Source: JALORV01 sp963702595
GTDB taxonomy: Bacteria; Pseudomonadota; Gammaproteobacteria; Burkholderiales; Burkholderiaceae_F
NCBI GenBank assembly: GCA_963702595.1
Contig: CAVPDC010000016.1
Span: forward strand, 124,001 to 188,000
Direction of reading: 5' to 3'
DNA: 64,000 nucleotides
The notes beneath the pieces are model-generated. The model saw only the letters and a list, made by a program, of their open reading frames with translations. It searched no databases and was not told the origin of the DNA. Positions 44,780 through 53,013 of this stretch are shown here, in pieces. A program made the translations under genes and the position numbers. Position 1 is the first letter of the stretch. Each line of letters opens with the position of its first letter.

Positions 44780-45757
44780 ATGTTCGCTCGCTGGTTGATC
44801 GCTGTCGTCGCCTGCGCCATTCTGGCGCCGGCGCAGGCGCAGACCTGGCCTTCCAAGCCGGTCCGCATCGTCGTGCCGTTCCCGCCGGGCGGCACGACGG
44901 ACATCGTCGCGCGTTCCATCGGGGTCGAACTGCAGCGCATGTGGCAGCACGCTGTCGTCATCGAGAACCGGCCCGGCGCGGGCGGCAACATCGGCGCCGA
45001 TGTGGTGGCCAAGGCCGCACCGGATGGCTACACGCTGCTGATGGGCACCGTGGGGACTCACGCGATCAACAAGGCCCTGTTCGAGCAGAGCGGGGCGAAG
45101 ATGCCCTTTGACCCTGTGAAGGACTTCGTGCCGATCACGCTCGCGGCGGGCGTGCCCAATGTCATGGTCATCAATCCGAAGCTGCCGGTGAACACCGTCG
45201 CCGAGTTCATCGCGTACGCCAAGGCACGGCCCGGGCAACTGAACATGGCCTCGAGCGGCAATGGCACCTCGATCCATCTCTCGGGTGAACTCTTCAAGAC
45301 GGTGACCGGCGTCTACATGGTGCACTTTCCGTATCGCGGCTCGGCGCCGGCCGTGACGGATCTCATCGCCGGCAACATGAACGTGATGTTCGACAACCTG
45401 CCGTCAGCGCTGCCGCATATCAAGAGCGGCCGGCTGAAAGCGCTGGCGGTCACGTCGCGCACGCGCTCGCCGGCGCTGCCGAACGTCCCGACGATCGAGG
45501 AAGCCGCCGGCCTCAAGGGCTTCGATGCGAGCTCCTGGTTCGGACTGTCTGCGCCCGCGGGAACGCCGCGCACGATCGTCGACAAGATCCAGGCCGATGT
45601 CGCCAAGGCGCTGGCGCAACCGGAGGTGCGAGAACGCTTCATCGCGCAGGGTGCCGACCCCGGCGGCAACACACCGGATCAGTTCGCCGCCTTCATCCGC
45701 GCCGAGACCGACAAGTGGACGCGGGTCGTGAAGTTCTCCAACGCGAAGGTGGACTGA
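44780..45757 (+). CDS. Bug-family tripartite tricarboxylate transporter substrate-binding protein
   Basis: A periplasmic solute receptor of 325 residues. The signal peptide ends at APAQA, and then the classic Bug start WPSKPVRIVVPFPPGGTTD follows. Other signatures are VVIENRPGAGGNIGADVVAK and APDGYTLLMG. These proteins bind carboxylated solutes, and large numbers occur in Burkholderiales. No TctA/TctB membrane partners are nearby, so it is an orphan receptor. The ligand is unknown. GGAGG-like sequence precedes the ATG. Confidence 0.96.
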   Translation: MFARWLIAVVACAILAPAQAQTWPSKPVRIVVPFPPGGTTDIVARSIGVELQRMWQHAVVIENRPGAGGNIGADVVAKAAPDGYTLLMGTVGTHAINKALFEQSGAKMPFDPVKDFVPITLAAGVPNVMVINPKLPVNTVAEFIAYAKARPGQLNMASSGNGTSIHLSGELFKTVTGVYMVHFPYRGSAPAVTDLIAGNMNVMFDNLPSALPHIKSGRLKALAVTSRTRSPALPNVPTIEEAAGLKGFDASSWFGLSAPAGTPRTIVDKIQADVAKALAQPEVRERFIAQGADPGGNTPDQFAAFIRAETDKWTRVVKFSNAKVD

Positions 45758-45780
45758 TCGGCCTGGTGTTCGGAACCGGC

Positions 45781-46590
45781 GTGAGCGAGACGGCGCGCGA
45801 ATACCGCCGTCGGGTCACGACACGCGTCGTGGCCGCGCTGCGCGACGAAGAGGCGGTCGAAGCCTTGCTCGAAGGAGGCGCGGCGGCCCGCGGACGTGCC
45901 GACGAGTATTCGGACATCGACCTGATGGTGGTCGCCCCGCTGGAGTACGCCGGGCGCCTCTTCGCAAGTACGGAGGAAGCGCTGTCAGACATTGCGCCGA
46001 TTGTGCACGTGTGGAGCGTCGAGCCGCCCGGCTTCCCCGACATGGCGCAGCGTTTCTACTTCCTCGCCGATGCGCCACGCTTCTTCGCACTCGACTGTTC
46101 GGTACTGTCGCCTGCCGCGGTGGCGACCTTCCTCGAACGCGAGCGCCACGGCGAGCCGATCGTGTGGCTGGACCGTCGCGGGACGATCACAGCGCGGCCG
46201 GTCGATGAAGCAGCGCTGGCAAAGCGCCGCCGGCATCGGCTCGTACAGCTGCGCGGGATGGTGCCGGTCTACGCGATGCTCGTGGACAAGGAAATTGCGC
46301 GCGGCCACCCGCTGGAAGCCCTGGGCTTTTACCAGGTGCTCGTGCGGGCGCTGATCGAACTGCTCGGGATGCAGCACCGGCCCGAGCGCTTCGACTTCGG
46401 CTGGCGCTACGTCGAGCGCGAATTGCCGGCGGACGCACAGGCACTCATCGCGCGTCACGCCTACATCGCCGGTGCCGACGCGCTCGCTTCAAGCCGCACT
46501 TCGATCGTCCGCGAGATCGACACGCTGCTGGCGGCCTTGGCAGAAACTGCGCCTACCGCTTCTGGGCCAGGCGATCGACCATCGCCATGA
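45781..46590 (+). CDS. nucleotidyltransferase-fold protein
   Basis: A protein of about 269 residues with the polymerase-beta nucleotidyltransferase signature GGAAARGRADEYSDIDL, in which the Asp-x-Asp pair would bind metal. The usual GS at the start of this motif is GG here. A helical region follows (VYAMLVDKEIARGHPLEALG, ELLGMQHRPERFDFGW), resembling aminoglycoside adenylyltransferase-like or kanamycin-type proteins at low similarity. The target molecule is unknown, and resistance should not be assumed. The start is uncertain: the GTG at 45781 has a better ribosome site (CGGAACC) than GTG at 45766 or 45715. It follows the Bug gene closely. Confidence 0.75.
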   Translation: MSETAREYRRRVTTRVVAALRDEEAVEALLEGGAAARGRADEYSDIDLMVVAPLEYAGRLFASTEEALSDIAPIVHVWSVEPPGFPDMAQRFYFLADAPRFFALDCSVLSPAAVATFLERERHGEPIVWLDRRGTITARPVDEAALAKRRRHRLVQLRGMVPVYAMLVDKEIARGHPLEALGFYQVLVRALIELLGMQHRPERFDFGWRYVERELPADAQALIARHAYIAGADALASSRTSIVREIDTLLAALAETAPTASGPGDRPSP

Positions 46591-47572
46591 TGGCCGAGAT
46601 CTGCACGCCGCTCTTCACCGCGTAGTCGGTGCCGGTGTAGCCCCACCAGTCCCAGCAGCCGTTGGGGTTGAATGGCAGCCACCACGCGAGCATCGTCGGC
46701 TGGCTGGCCTGCGCCTGCGGATACAGCACGATCGTGTCGTGCGCCGCCGCCCAGGCGTTGTAGCCGGAGTCGCGCACGAACACGTCGCCAATCGCCCTGG
46801 CGCCCTGCTTGCAGCCGTGCAGCGCGACGTGCACCCGACAGGTCTTCGTCTGTTCGCACTGGGCTGGCACGAAGACGAAACCGGTCGGCCCGAGCGACGA
46901 CAACGACCACCAGCGCCGCCAGGTCGGCACGAATTCCGGCTGGTCGAACGGCAGAAGCCGGCCCTGCGTGCCGCTGCCTCGCCCGTTGCCGGCATCGAGT
47001 GCAGCAAGCATCTCGCCGACTTCGTCGACACCGCACCGGTTCAGGTATGGGCTTTCGCTCGCGCTGCAAGGTACGCCCTTCGACGGTGTCGGCAGGCCGT
47101 GTCCCAGGCCGGGCAGCACGCGGAACTGTGCTCCGGCACGGTGGTAGTGGGTGAAGAACTCGTACGATGCACGCACGACCGCAGGCACGACCTTGGTGTC
47201 AGCTTCGCCGGCCAGCAGCCAGGCCCGCATGTTGCGCAGGTTCTTGGTCGAGTCGATCAGCTGCAGCATCGCGAGACGTTCGGCGTCCAGAATCGACGCG
47301 TCGGCCCCAGGGTTGCCCTGCATGCAGACGCTCTCCGCCCGCGCCGGATTGATCCCGACGCAGTAGTACGGGCCGCCGGCGAACACGCCGACGCCGGAGA
47401 CCCGCGCCGAATGGGCGACGGCAACCTGCACCGCCATGTAAGCGCCGGACGACAGGCCGGAAACCGTGACCCGGTCGGCCTGCGCTTCCAGCGCCGGCAG
47501 TCGCTGCGCCTTCGACGCGCCCGCCACAGCAGCAGGCCTGCGGCGATAATCGCGCACCGCCTCGCTCCCCAC
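46553..47572 (-). CDS. extracellular short-chain-length polyhydroxyalkanoate depolymerase (type 2), signal peptide out of frame
   Basis: A secreted esterase family that degrades PHB-type polyesters. The lipase box SGLSSGAYMAVQ holds the nucleophile serine, with Asp in AGEADTKVVP and His in GLGHGLPTP. The C-terminal half has VHVALHGCKQG, LYPQAQ and NPNGCWDWWGYTGTDYA, diagnostic of the type 2 group. In this frame the N-terminus (from GTG at 47572) has no hydrophobic signal. In the next frame, from GTG at 47574, WGARRCAIIAAGLLLW looks like one. A one-base indel near 47525-47545 would join them to AGASKAQRLPALE. It is divergent from the DUF2238 gene. Confidence 0.88.
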   Translation of the reverse strand: MGSEAVRDYRRRPAAVAGASKAQRLPALEAQADRVTVSGLSSGAYMAVQVAVAHSARVSGVGVFAGGPYYCVGINPARAESVCMQGNPGADASILDAERLAMLQLIDSTKNLRNMRAWLLAGEADTKVVPAVVRASYEFFTHYHRAGAQFRVLPGLGHGLPTPSKGVPCSASESPYLNRCGVDEVGEMLAALDAGNGRGSGTQGRLLPFDQPEFVPTWRRWWSLSSLGPTGFVFVPAQCEQTKTCRVHVALHGCKQGARAIGDVFVRDSGYNAWAAAHDTIVLYPQAQASQPTMLAWWLPFNPNGCWDWWGYTGTDYAVKSGVQISAIMAMVDRLAQKR

Positions 47573-47575
47573 ACC

Positions 47576-48235
47576 GTGAACACCATCGACCGCCGCACTC
47601 CGTTGCTCGTCACCTTGCTGGTGGCCACCATCATCGCACTGGTCGCCTCCGGCTGGCGCCCATTCGACCGGGCGACCTGGCTGCTGGAAGTCGCACCGGT
47701 GCTGATCGCACTGCCGCTGCTCGCCGCCACACGCGAACGCTATCCGTTGACAACGCTGCTTTACGTGCTGATCTTCGCGCACGCGCTGGTACTGATCCTC
47801 GGTGGAGCCTATACCTACGCCCGCGTCCCGCTCGGGCACTGGGTGCAGGAAGCGTTCGGCCTCTCGCGCAACCCGTACGACAAGCTTGGACACTTCATGC
47901 AGGGGTTCGTGCCGGCCATCATCGCGCGCGAGATCCTGCTGCGCGGCAGGTATGTGCACGGGCGCCGCATGACCGCGTTTCTGTGCGTCTGCGTGGCCCT
48001 GGCGATCAGCGCCGTTTATGAGCTGGTCGAATGGTGGGTCGCCCTGGCGCTGGGACAAGGTGCCGACGAGTTTCTCGGCACCCAGGGGGATCCCTGGGAC
48101 ACGCAGTCCGACATGTTCCTTGCCTTGATCGGGGCAGGCTCGGCACTGCTCTCGTTATCCCGGTTCCACGATCGCCAGCTTGCGATCGTCGCACCACCGC
48201 ACCGCCGCAAGTCAATGGCGACCGGCGTCGAATAG
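47576..48235 (+). CDS. DUF2238 (YjdF-like) inner-membrane protein
   Basis: A 219-residue membrane protein with about six helices starting at a GTG. The family motifs are LGHFMQGFVPAIIAREIL, SAVYELVEWWVALALGQGAD and GTQGDPWDTQSDMFLALIGA. The E. coli homologue YjdF has no assigned function. The long open frame that extends upstream of the GTG lies antisense to the PHA depolymerase and is not coding. Confidence 0.9.
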   Translation: MNTIDRRTPLLVTLLVATIIALVASGWRPFDRATWLLEVAPVLIALPLLAATRERYPLTTLLYVLIFAHALVLILGGAYTYARVPLGHWVQEAFGLSRNPYDKLGHFMQGFVPAIIAREILLRGRYVHGRRMTAFLCVCVALAISAVYELVEWWVALALGQGADEFLGTQGDPWDTQSDMFLALIGAGSALLSLSRFHDRQLAIVAPPHRRKSMATGVE

Positions 48236-48337
48236 TCGGCACGCTAGTTGCCTAATCCGCCATACAGCGGATTGCGGCCTCAGGCGCAAAAATCCCACTG
48301 TCATATTGCGCGCCGAGAATGCGCAGCGGAGGCGATC

Positions 48338-48634
48338 ATGCTGATGCGGGTGAGAGAGCGGAACAACGAGGTCGAAATCCAGTTCAATGGACTCGGCCGT
48401 CGCCACCACGTCGTGCTGGCCGCCCTCAGCGGAACACACCCGGTCGACGGCGAGCAACTGTTCGACCGCGCCAAGCTCGAGTCGCTGTCCGTGCGGGCGC
48501 GCGCCGACGCCATGAACATCCGACTGCGCGCGAAACACGGGGAGAGCTTCGACGTCACGCAGCTCTACCGCAGCCTGCGGCGCGCGCTCGTCGAGGGCGA
48601 CCGTGGACTGCTGAGCGTGCCGCTCGCGGGCTGA
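48338..48634 (+). CDS. hypothetical protein, 98 residues
   Basis: The ATG is preceded by GGAGG at good spacing, which sets the start apart from the longer frame. The protein has a basic, mixed alpha/beta character: MLMRVRERNNEVEIQFNGLG, then LFDRAKLESLSVRARADAMN, ending LVEGDRGLLSVPLAG. No family was recognised and no signal peptide or membrane helix is visible. It is probably cytosolic. Confidence 0.65.
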   Translation: MLMRVRERNNEVEIQFNGLGRRHHVVLAALSGTHPVDGEQLFDRAKLESLSVRARADAMNIRLRAKHGESFDVTQLYRSLRRALVEGDRGLLSVPLAG

Positions 48635-48670
48635 AGCTGCGAGCGTCCTCCTTGCAACTCAGAAGCTAAC

Positions 48671-49279
48671 TCAGAAGCGGAGTCCGACGCCCAGCGACAT
48701 CACGGGTGCAATGCGCGCCTCGTCCACGGCGGCGCCATGCTCGGCTGCGCGCAAGTCCGGGGCGCATGCCATCGACGGCATACCGGCCGGGCAGCCCCAG
48801 GCGGAGAGTCCACCACGCTGATACATCAGGCCCAGATCGGCGCTCAGGTACAAGCCCTTGCGGCCCGAGCCCAATCCCCATCCCAGTCCCAGGTAAGGAT
48901 TGCCGCGCGCGAGCCAGATACGCGTATCGACACCGGCGTTGACGTCCCATGGGTCGCCCAGGCTGCGGTCAAGTGCGAGGCCGGGCATCGACGTGGCCGA
49001 CCACAATGGCCCATAAGCCAGACCCCCCGAGAACCGGAAGCCACTGGCCAACGGTCGCCAGTCCGCCAGCACCATCGAACTGGCCTGCAGACCGTCACTT
49101 GCCAGCATTCCCTGGCGCCCCCCGACCCAGCCGCGCAGACCGATGCTCGGACTGAGGTCGAACGTGACTTCCTGGCCGGCTATTGCGGGCATCGTCAAAC
49201 CTGGCCCGCTAAGTTGTGCCTCGACGCCGCCGCTTACTACCAGCAACGCCACCAGACTGACCGCACGCATCCGCTTCAT
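48671..49279 (-). CDS. outer-membrane beta-barrel-like hypothetical protein
   Basis: A 202-residue protein. The signal peptide begins MKRMRAVSLVALLVVSGGVEA|Q. The body has alternating short strands (DLSPSIGLRGWVGGRQG, GFRFSGGLAYGPLWS, NPYLGLGWGLGSGRKGLYL) and ends in GVGLRF, with the terminal phenylalanine and aromatic pattern recognised by the BAM machinery. It resembles a small eight-strand barrel. Two internal cysteines (GCPAG, MACAP) may form a disulfide. No specific family was recognised. Confidence 0.75.
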   Translation of the reverse strand: MKRMRAVSLVALLVVSGGVEAQLSGPGLTMPAIAGQEVTFDLSPSIGLRGWVGGRQGMLASDGLQASSMVLADWRPLASGFRFSGGLAYGPLWSATSMPGLALDRSLGDPWDVNAGVDTRIWLARGNPYLGLGWGLGSGRKGLYLSADLGLMYQRGGLSAWGCPAGMPSMACAPDLRAAEHGAAVDEARIAPVMSLGVGLRF

Positions 49280-49468
49280 GACCAACTCCGCAGCCTGTGC
49301 CAGCGACGACCGCATTCGCCGAGGCCTTCAGGCTATGCCAACGCCGGCACGACGCAAACCTGAAGAATCACAAGAATGCGACTACAAATCGTCGTCCGGG
49401 GTCTTGCCCCGACAAGCGTTGCCCGCGCGCGACAGCGGACCAGCCGCCTGTCGCGCTGGCGCGACGGT

Positions 49469-49897
49469 CTACTTATTCTCGAAGCGAGGTCGACGCGGCG
49501 GCGAACTCGCCGGTCGACCGCCGCGAGACTCGCGGCGCGGAGGACCGCCCGGACCTCGCTCGCGCAATGACGGCGGACGGTCACGTGGCGGCCCGGACGG
49601 GCGGTCGCGTGGCGCGCTGGCGGGCCGGCCGCCAACGAGGCGCGCCATGCGTATGACCATTCTGAGCACCTCGTTGACCGCCGCCGGGTCGCTGAAGACG
49701 CGCGCCACGTCGGGGTCGAGTCGAACCGACCCCGCCGCCGGCGCACTCAGGCGCTCGCGCGGTGGCGCATCCGAGGGCGGCCGCGCCGCGTGCTGGTAAG
49801 GGTCACCGTATTTCCTGTCCTGCGTCGCGCGCGCACGCGGCCCCGTGCGCGACCCGGTCGGTGGTCCCCGATCGTCACGCTTGCTTCGTTCCTTCAT
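49469..49897 (-). CDS. proline/arginine-rich hypothetical protein with a short conserved core
   Basis: A 142-residue protein starting at an ATG after GGGAG. The flanks are of low complexity, rich in Arg, Pro, Gly and Ser. The middle contains one ordered helical core, LDPDVARVFSDPAAVNEVLR followed by MVIRMARL. Such a core between disordered arms suggests a small protein-protein or nucleic-acid-binding adaptor. No function is known to me. The start could lie 18 bases upstream. Confidence 0.6.
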   Translation of the reverse strand: MKERSKRDDRGPPTGSRTGPRARATQDRKYGDPYQHAARPPSDAPPRERLSAPAAGSVRLDPDVARVFSDPAAVNEVLRMVIRMARLVGGRPASAPRDRPSGPPRDRPPSLRERGPGGPPRRESRGGRPASSPPRRPRFENK

Positions 49898-50003
49898 CAC
49901 CCTCTCCCTGGACATGCTGCTGCGCCCGATGCGCCGTTGCTGCCACGACCGCATCAACGGAGCAATCCGCCAATGGAGGTCCCTTCATGCGAAGACCCGC
50001 ACC

Positions 50004-51686
50004 TCAGGCCGCCCGCTTCGTATCCCTCAACTCGCGCCGCAGGATCTTGCCGACGTTGGTCTTCGGCAGGTCATTACGGAACTCGATGTACTTCGGCTTC
50101 TTGTAACCGGTGAGCTGCTCCTTGCAGAACTCCATCAGCTCGCGTTCGGTCAGCGCCGGATCCTTCTTGACCACGAAGAGCTTCACGGCCTCGCCCGAAT
50201 TTTCGTCCGGTACGCCAACGGCGGCCGCTTCGAGCACGCCGGGGTGCGACACCACCACGCCCTCGACCTCGTTCGGGTACACGTTGAATCCCGACACCAG
50301 GATCATGTCCTTCTTGCGGTCGACGATCTTGGTGTAGCCGTACTCATCCATCACTCCGACATCGCCCGTCTTGAAGAAACCGTCGTCGGTCATGACATTG
50401 GCGGTTTCGTCCGGACGCTGCCAGTACCCCGCCATGACCTGCGGCCCCCGGATGCAGATCTCGCCCGCCCTTCCGGGCGGAACGGGCCGGCCGTCGTCGT
50501 CGCGCAGCGAGATTTCGGTCGACGGCAGCGGCAAACCGATGGTGCCGGTGTAGCGGTCGGTATCGGTCGGATTGCACGTGGCCGACGGCGAGGTCTCCGA
50601 GAGTCCGTAGCCTTCGCAGATCGGGCAACCTGTGAGCTTCAGCCACTTGTCGGCGACGGCCTGCTGCACCGCCATGCCGCCACCGATGGAAAGCTTCAGG
50701 GACGAGAAGTCGAGCTTGCGGAAGTCTTCGCTGTTGAGCAGGCCGTTAAACAACGTGTTGACCGCCGGCAGCACGTTGAAGCGGACCTTCGACAGATCCT
50801 TCACGAAGCCCGGAACGTCGCGCGGATTCGCGATCAGCAGGTTGCGCCCGCCGATGCGCATCGCCAGCAGGGCGCACGCCGTCAGCGCGAAGATGTGATA
50901 AAGGGGCAGCGCGGTGACGATGATCGCCTGCTGGCCGGCCGCCATCTTGCTTATCGCCGGCAGATACCAGGCTTCCGACTGCAGGACATTGGCGACCACG
51001 TTCCGGTGCAGCAGCGTCGCGCCCTTGGAGACTCCCGTCGTACCTCCGGTGTACTGCAGGAACGCAATGTCCTCGGGCACCAGTGTGACGGGCTTCAGCG
51101 ACATCTTGAAGCCGTCGGCCAGCGCCTCGGTAAAGCGCAGCGCACTGGGCAGTGCGTAGGCCGGCACCATTTTTTTTACGTTGCGCACGACGAAGTTGAC
51201 GATGTGCTTCTTCGGAAACGGCAGCAGATCGCCCATCGCGCACAGCACGACATGCTTGGTCGGAACCTTGCCAATCACCGCCTGCAGCGTGGTCGCGAAA
51301 TTTTCCAGGATGAAAATGGCCTCGGCGCCCGAGTCCTTCAGCTGGTGTTCGAGTTCGCGCGGGGTGTAGAGCGGATTGACGTTGACGACCGTGTAGCCCG
51401 CACGCAGCACGCCGGCAAGCACCACCGGATATTGCAGCACGTTCGGCATCATGATCGCGACGCGCGCGCCCTTGGCGAGCCCGCGCGACTGCAGCCAGGC
51501 GCCGATCGCCGCCGAATGCTCGTCGAGTTGCCGGTAGCTCAGGTCGGCGCCCATGAACGTGTACGCGACCTGGTCGGAGTACTTGCGGAACGCCTCCTCA
51601 AGCAACTGAACGAGCGACGCATACTGCGTGGGGTCGATGTCCGCGGGCACGCCCTTCGGATAGTGCTTCAACCAGAACCGTTCCAT
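50004..51686 (-). CDS. fadD: long-chain fatty-acid-CoA ligase
   Basis: This enzyme activates long-chain fatty acids to acyl-CoA with ATP at the inner membrane, the entry to beta-oxidation. The 560-residue protein starts MERFWLKHYPKGVPADID. The AMP-binding motif is YTGGTTGVSKGATLLHRNV, followed by EGYGLSETSP, and the end (TNVGKILRRELRD) holds the catalytic lysine region. The FadD-type length is normal. Confidence 0.95.
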   Translation of the reverse strand: MERFWLKHYPKGVPADIDPTQYASLVQLLEEAFRKYSDQVAYTFMGADLSYRQLDEHSAAIGAWLQSRGLAKGARVAIMMPNVLQYPVVLAGVLRAGYTVVNVNPLYTPRELEHQLKDSGAEAIFILENFATTLQAVIGKVPTKHVVLCAMGDLLPFPKKHIVNFVVRNVKKMVPAYALPSALRFTEALADGFKMSLKPVTLVPEDIAFLQYTGGTTGVSKGATLLHRNVVANVLQSEAWYLPAISKMAAGQQAIIVTALPLYHIFALTACALLAMRIGGRNLLIANPRDVPGFVKDLSKVRFNVLPAVNTLFNGLLNSEDFRKLDFSSLKLSIGGGMAVQQAVADKWLKLTGCPICEGYGLSETSPSATCNPTDTDRYTGTIGLPLPSTEISLRDDDGRPVPPGRAGEICIRGPQVMAGYWQRPDETANVMTDDGFFKTGDVGVMDEYGYTKIVDRKKDMILVSGFNVYPNEVEGVVVSHPGVLEAAAVGVPDENSGEAVKLFVVKKDPALTERELMEFCKEQLTGYKKPKYIEFRNDLPKTNVGKILRRELRDTKRAA

Positions 51687-51870
51687 CCGCTGCCTCCCGA
51701 CTGCGCACCCTCAATGGGCTGTGTTTGTGCTTCGCTGCGCTTTTGATTCGCTGCAACTGCGGTGCGATGCCCGCGCCAGATCGAATCGATCATAGCGGCT
51801 CGGTGCTGCTCGGGGACGATCGGCGGAATTCTGCAGTCAGGGACGTCACGACCCGGAGCCACTGCCCTCG

Positions 51871-52971
51871 TCAGTTGCGCGCCGTCTGCAAGCCCCGCAG
51901 CGCGCCATCGCGCTCGCCCTTGGGCAGCGCGGCAAGACGCTTGACCTCGCCGTAGAACTTCGGGAAATCCCCGCCCGACTGCGCCAGCAGGGCGTCGAAC
52001 GCCGGCACCAGATCGTTGTAGGCACCGACCGCCGCCAGATGGGCATTCGTCAGGTCCTGGGCGAAGAACCGGTCGTAGCCGGTGAAGCCACCCCAGCCCT
52101 TCCTGAGCTGCTCGTACTCCTGCCTGAGCTCGGCAAAGAGCTGCTGCTTGCGCTCCCTCTTCGCCGCATCGGTGGCATCGCTCGCATAGTTCTGCTGGAG
52201 CAGCCCCCGGTACTTCAACAGTAGCTGGAGAAACTGCGCCCGTCGTTGCGCGAACTCCGCGTAGGCCTGACGCGAGGCATCGTTGCCGTAGGTCTGAAGC
52301 CAGCGTCGCACACCCTCGCGTTCGACCGCCGTCGCGAAGGACTCGTTGAACGTCGTGTCGCCACCCACGAACACGACCTGGTGCGCTAGCTCGTGGAAGA
52401 CCAGCCCGGCCAGCTGGCCTTCAGTCCCGCCGATGAAGGTATTGAGCAGCGGATCCGGCAGCCATCCCAGCGTGGAATACGCCGGCACACCGCTGACATG
52501 GACCTCGTAGCCGCCCGCGCGCAGCTCGCCTGCCGCCTGCTCCGCGGCGTCCCGTTCAAAGTAACCGCGATAACCCGCACAGCCGACGATCGGATAGCAC
52601 CACTGCTTGAGCGCCATCGACAGTTCGGGTGCCGCGAATACGTTCCAGACGACGTAGGGCCGCTTCAGGTCCGCGTATTGCGTGTAACTGCGGTTGTCGG
52701 GCAACGCGAGTTCCGCCGACGCATAGCGGCGGATCTGCTGCGCTCGCTCGAGGCGCTGCTTGAGCGGCGGTGGCGCCTGCGGATCGGCGATGACCTCGGG
52801 GATCGGCCGCGCCGCCTCCATCATCGCAAGGTGCCCCTGGATCGACTGCGCGTAGTAATCGACGGTGGAACAGCCCGCGCCGAACAGCGCAAGCGCGAGC
52901 ACGGCGATGCCAACCGCGACCCACAACAGGCGAGACCGATGCGCAGCAAATGGACTAGCAGCGATGGACAT
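51871..52971 (-). CDS. putative zinc aminopeptidase (PF10023 type)
   Basis: A 366-residue lipoprotein-like enzyme. The N-terminal hydrophobic segment SRLLWVAVGIAVLALALFGA ends in a GAGC lipobox. The zinc signature VFHELAHQVVFV is followed by a downstream glutamate in NESFATAVE. PDPLLNTFIGG is a family landmark of this uncharacterised aminopeptidase group. The ATG at 52971 was preferred over 52980. Substrate is unknown. It probably acts at the outer or inner membrane. Confidence 0.85.
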   Translation of the reverse strand: MSIAASPFAAHRSRLLWVAVGIAVLALALFGAGCSTVDYYAQSIQGHLAMMEAARPIPEVIADPQAPPPLKQRLERAQQIRRYASAELALPDNRSYTQYADLKRPYVVWNVFAAPELSMALKQWCYPIVGCAGYRGYFERDAAEQAAGELRAGGYEVHVSGVPAYSTLGWLPDPLLNTFIGGTEGQLAGLVFHELAHQVVFVGGDTTFNESFATAVEREGVRRWLQTYGNDASRQAYAEFAQRRAQFLQLLLKYRGLLQQNYASDATDAAKRERKQQLFAELRQEYEQLRKGWGGFTGYDRFFAQDLTNAHLAAVGAYNDLVPAFDALLAQSGGDFPKFYGEVKRLAALPKGERDGALRGLQTARN

Positions 52972-53013
52972 GGCCGGCATTGTGCACAAGTCGCCGCCGC
53001 CGGCGGCGGTGCC

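Noticed and set aside
46472..47575. upstream extension of the DUF2238 frame
   Set aside because: This part is antisense to the PHA depolymerase catalytic domain. The real protein starts at GTG 47576.
51687..51870. small gene between fadD and the aminopeptidase
   Set aside because: The only frames are short, lack a ribosome site and look random. The gap is probably regulatory.
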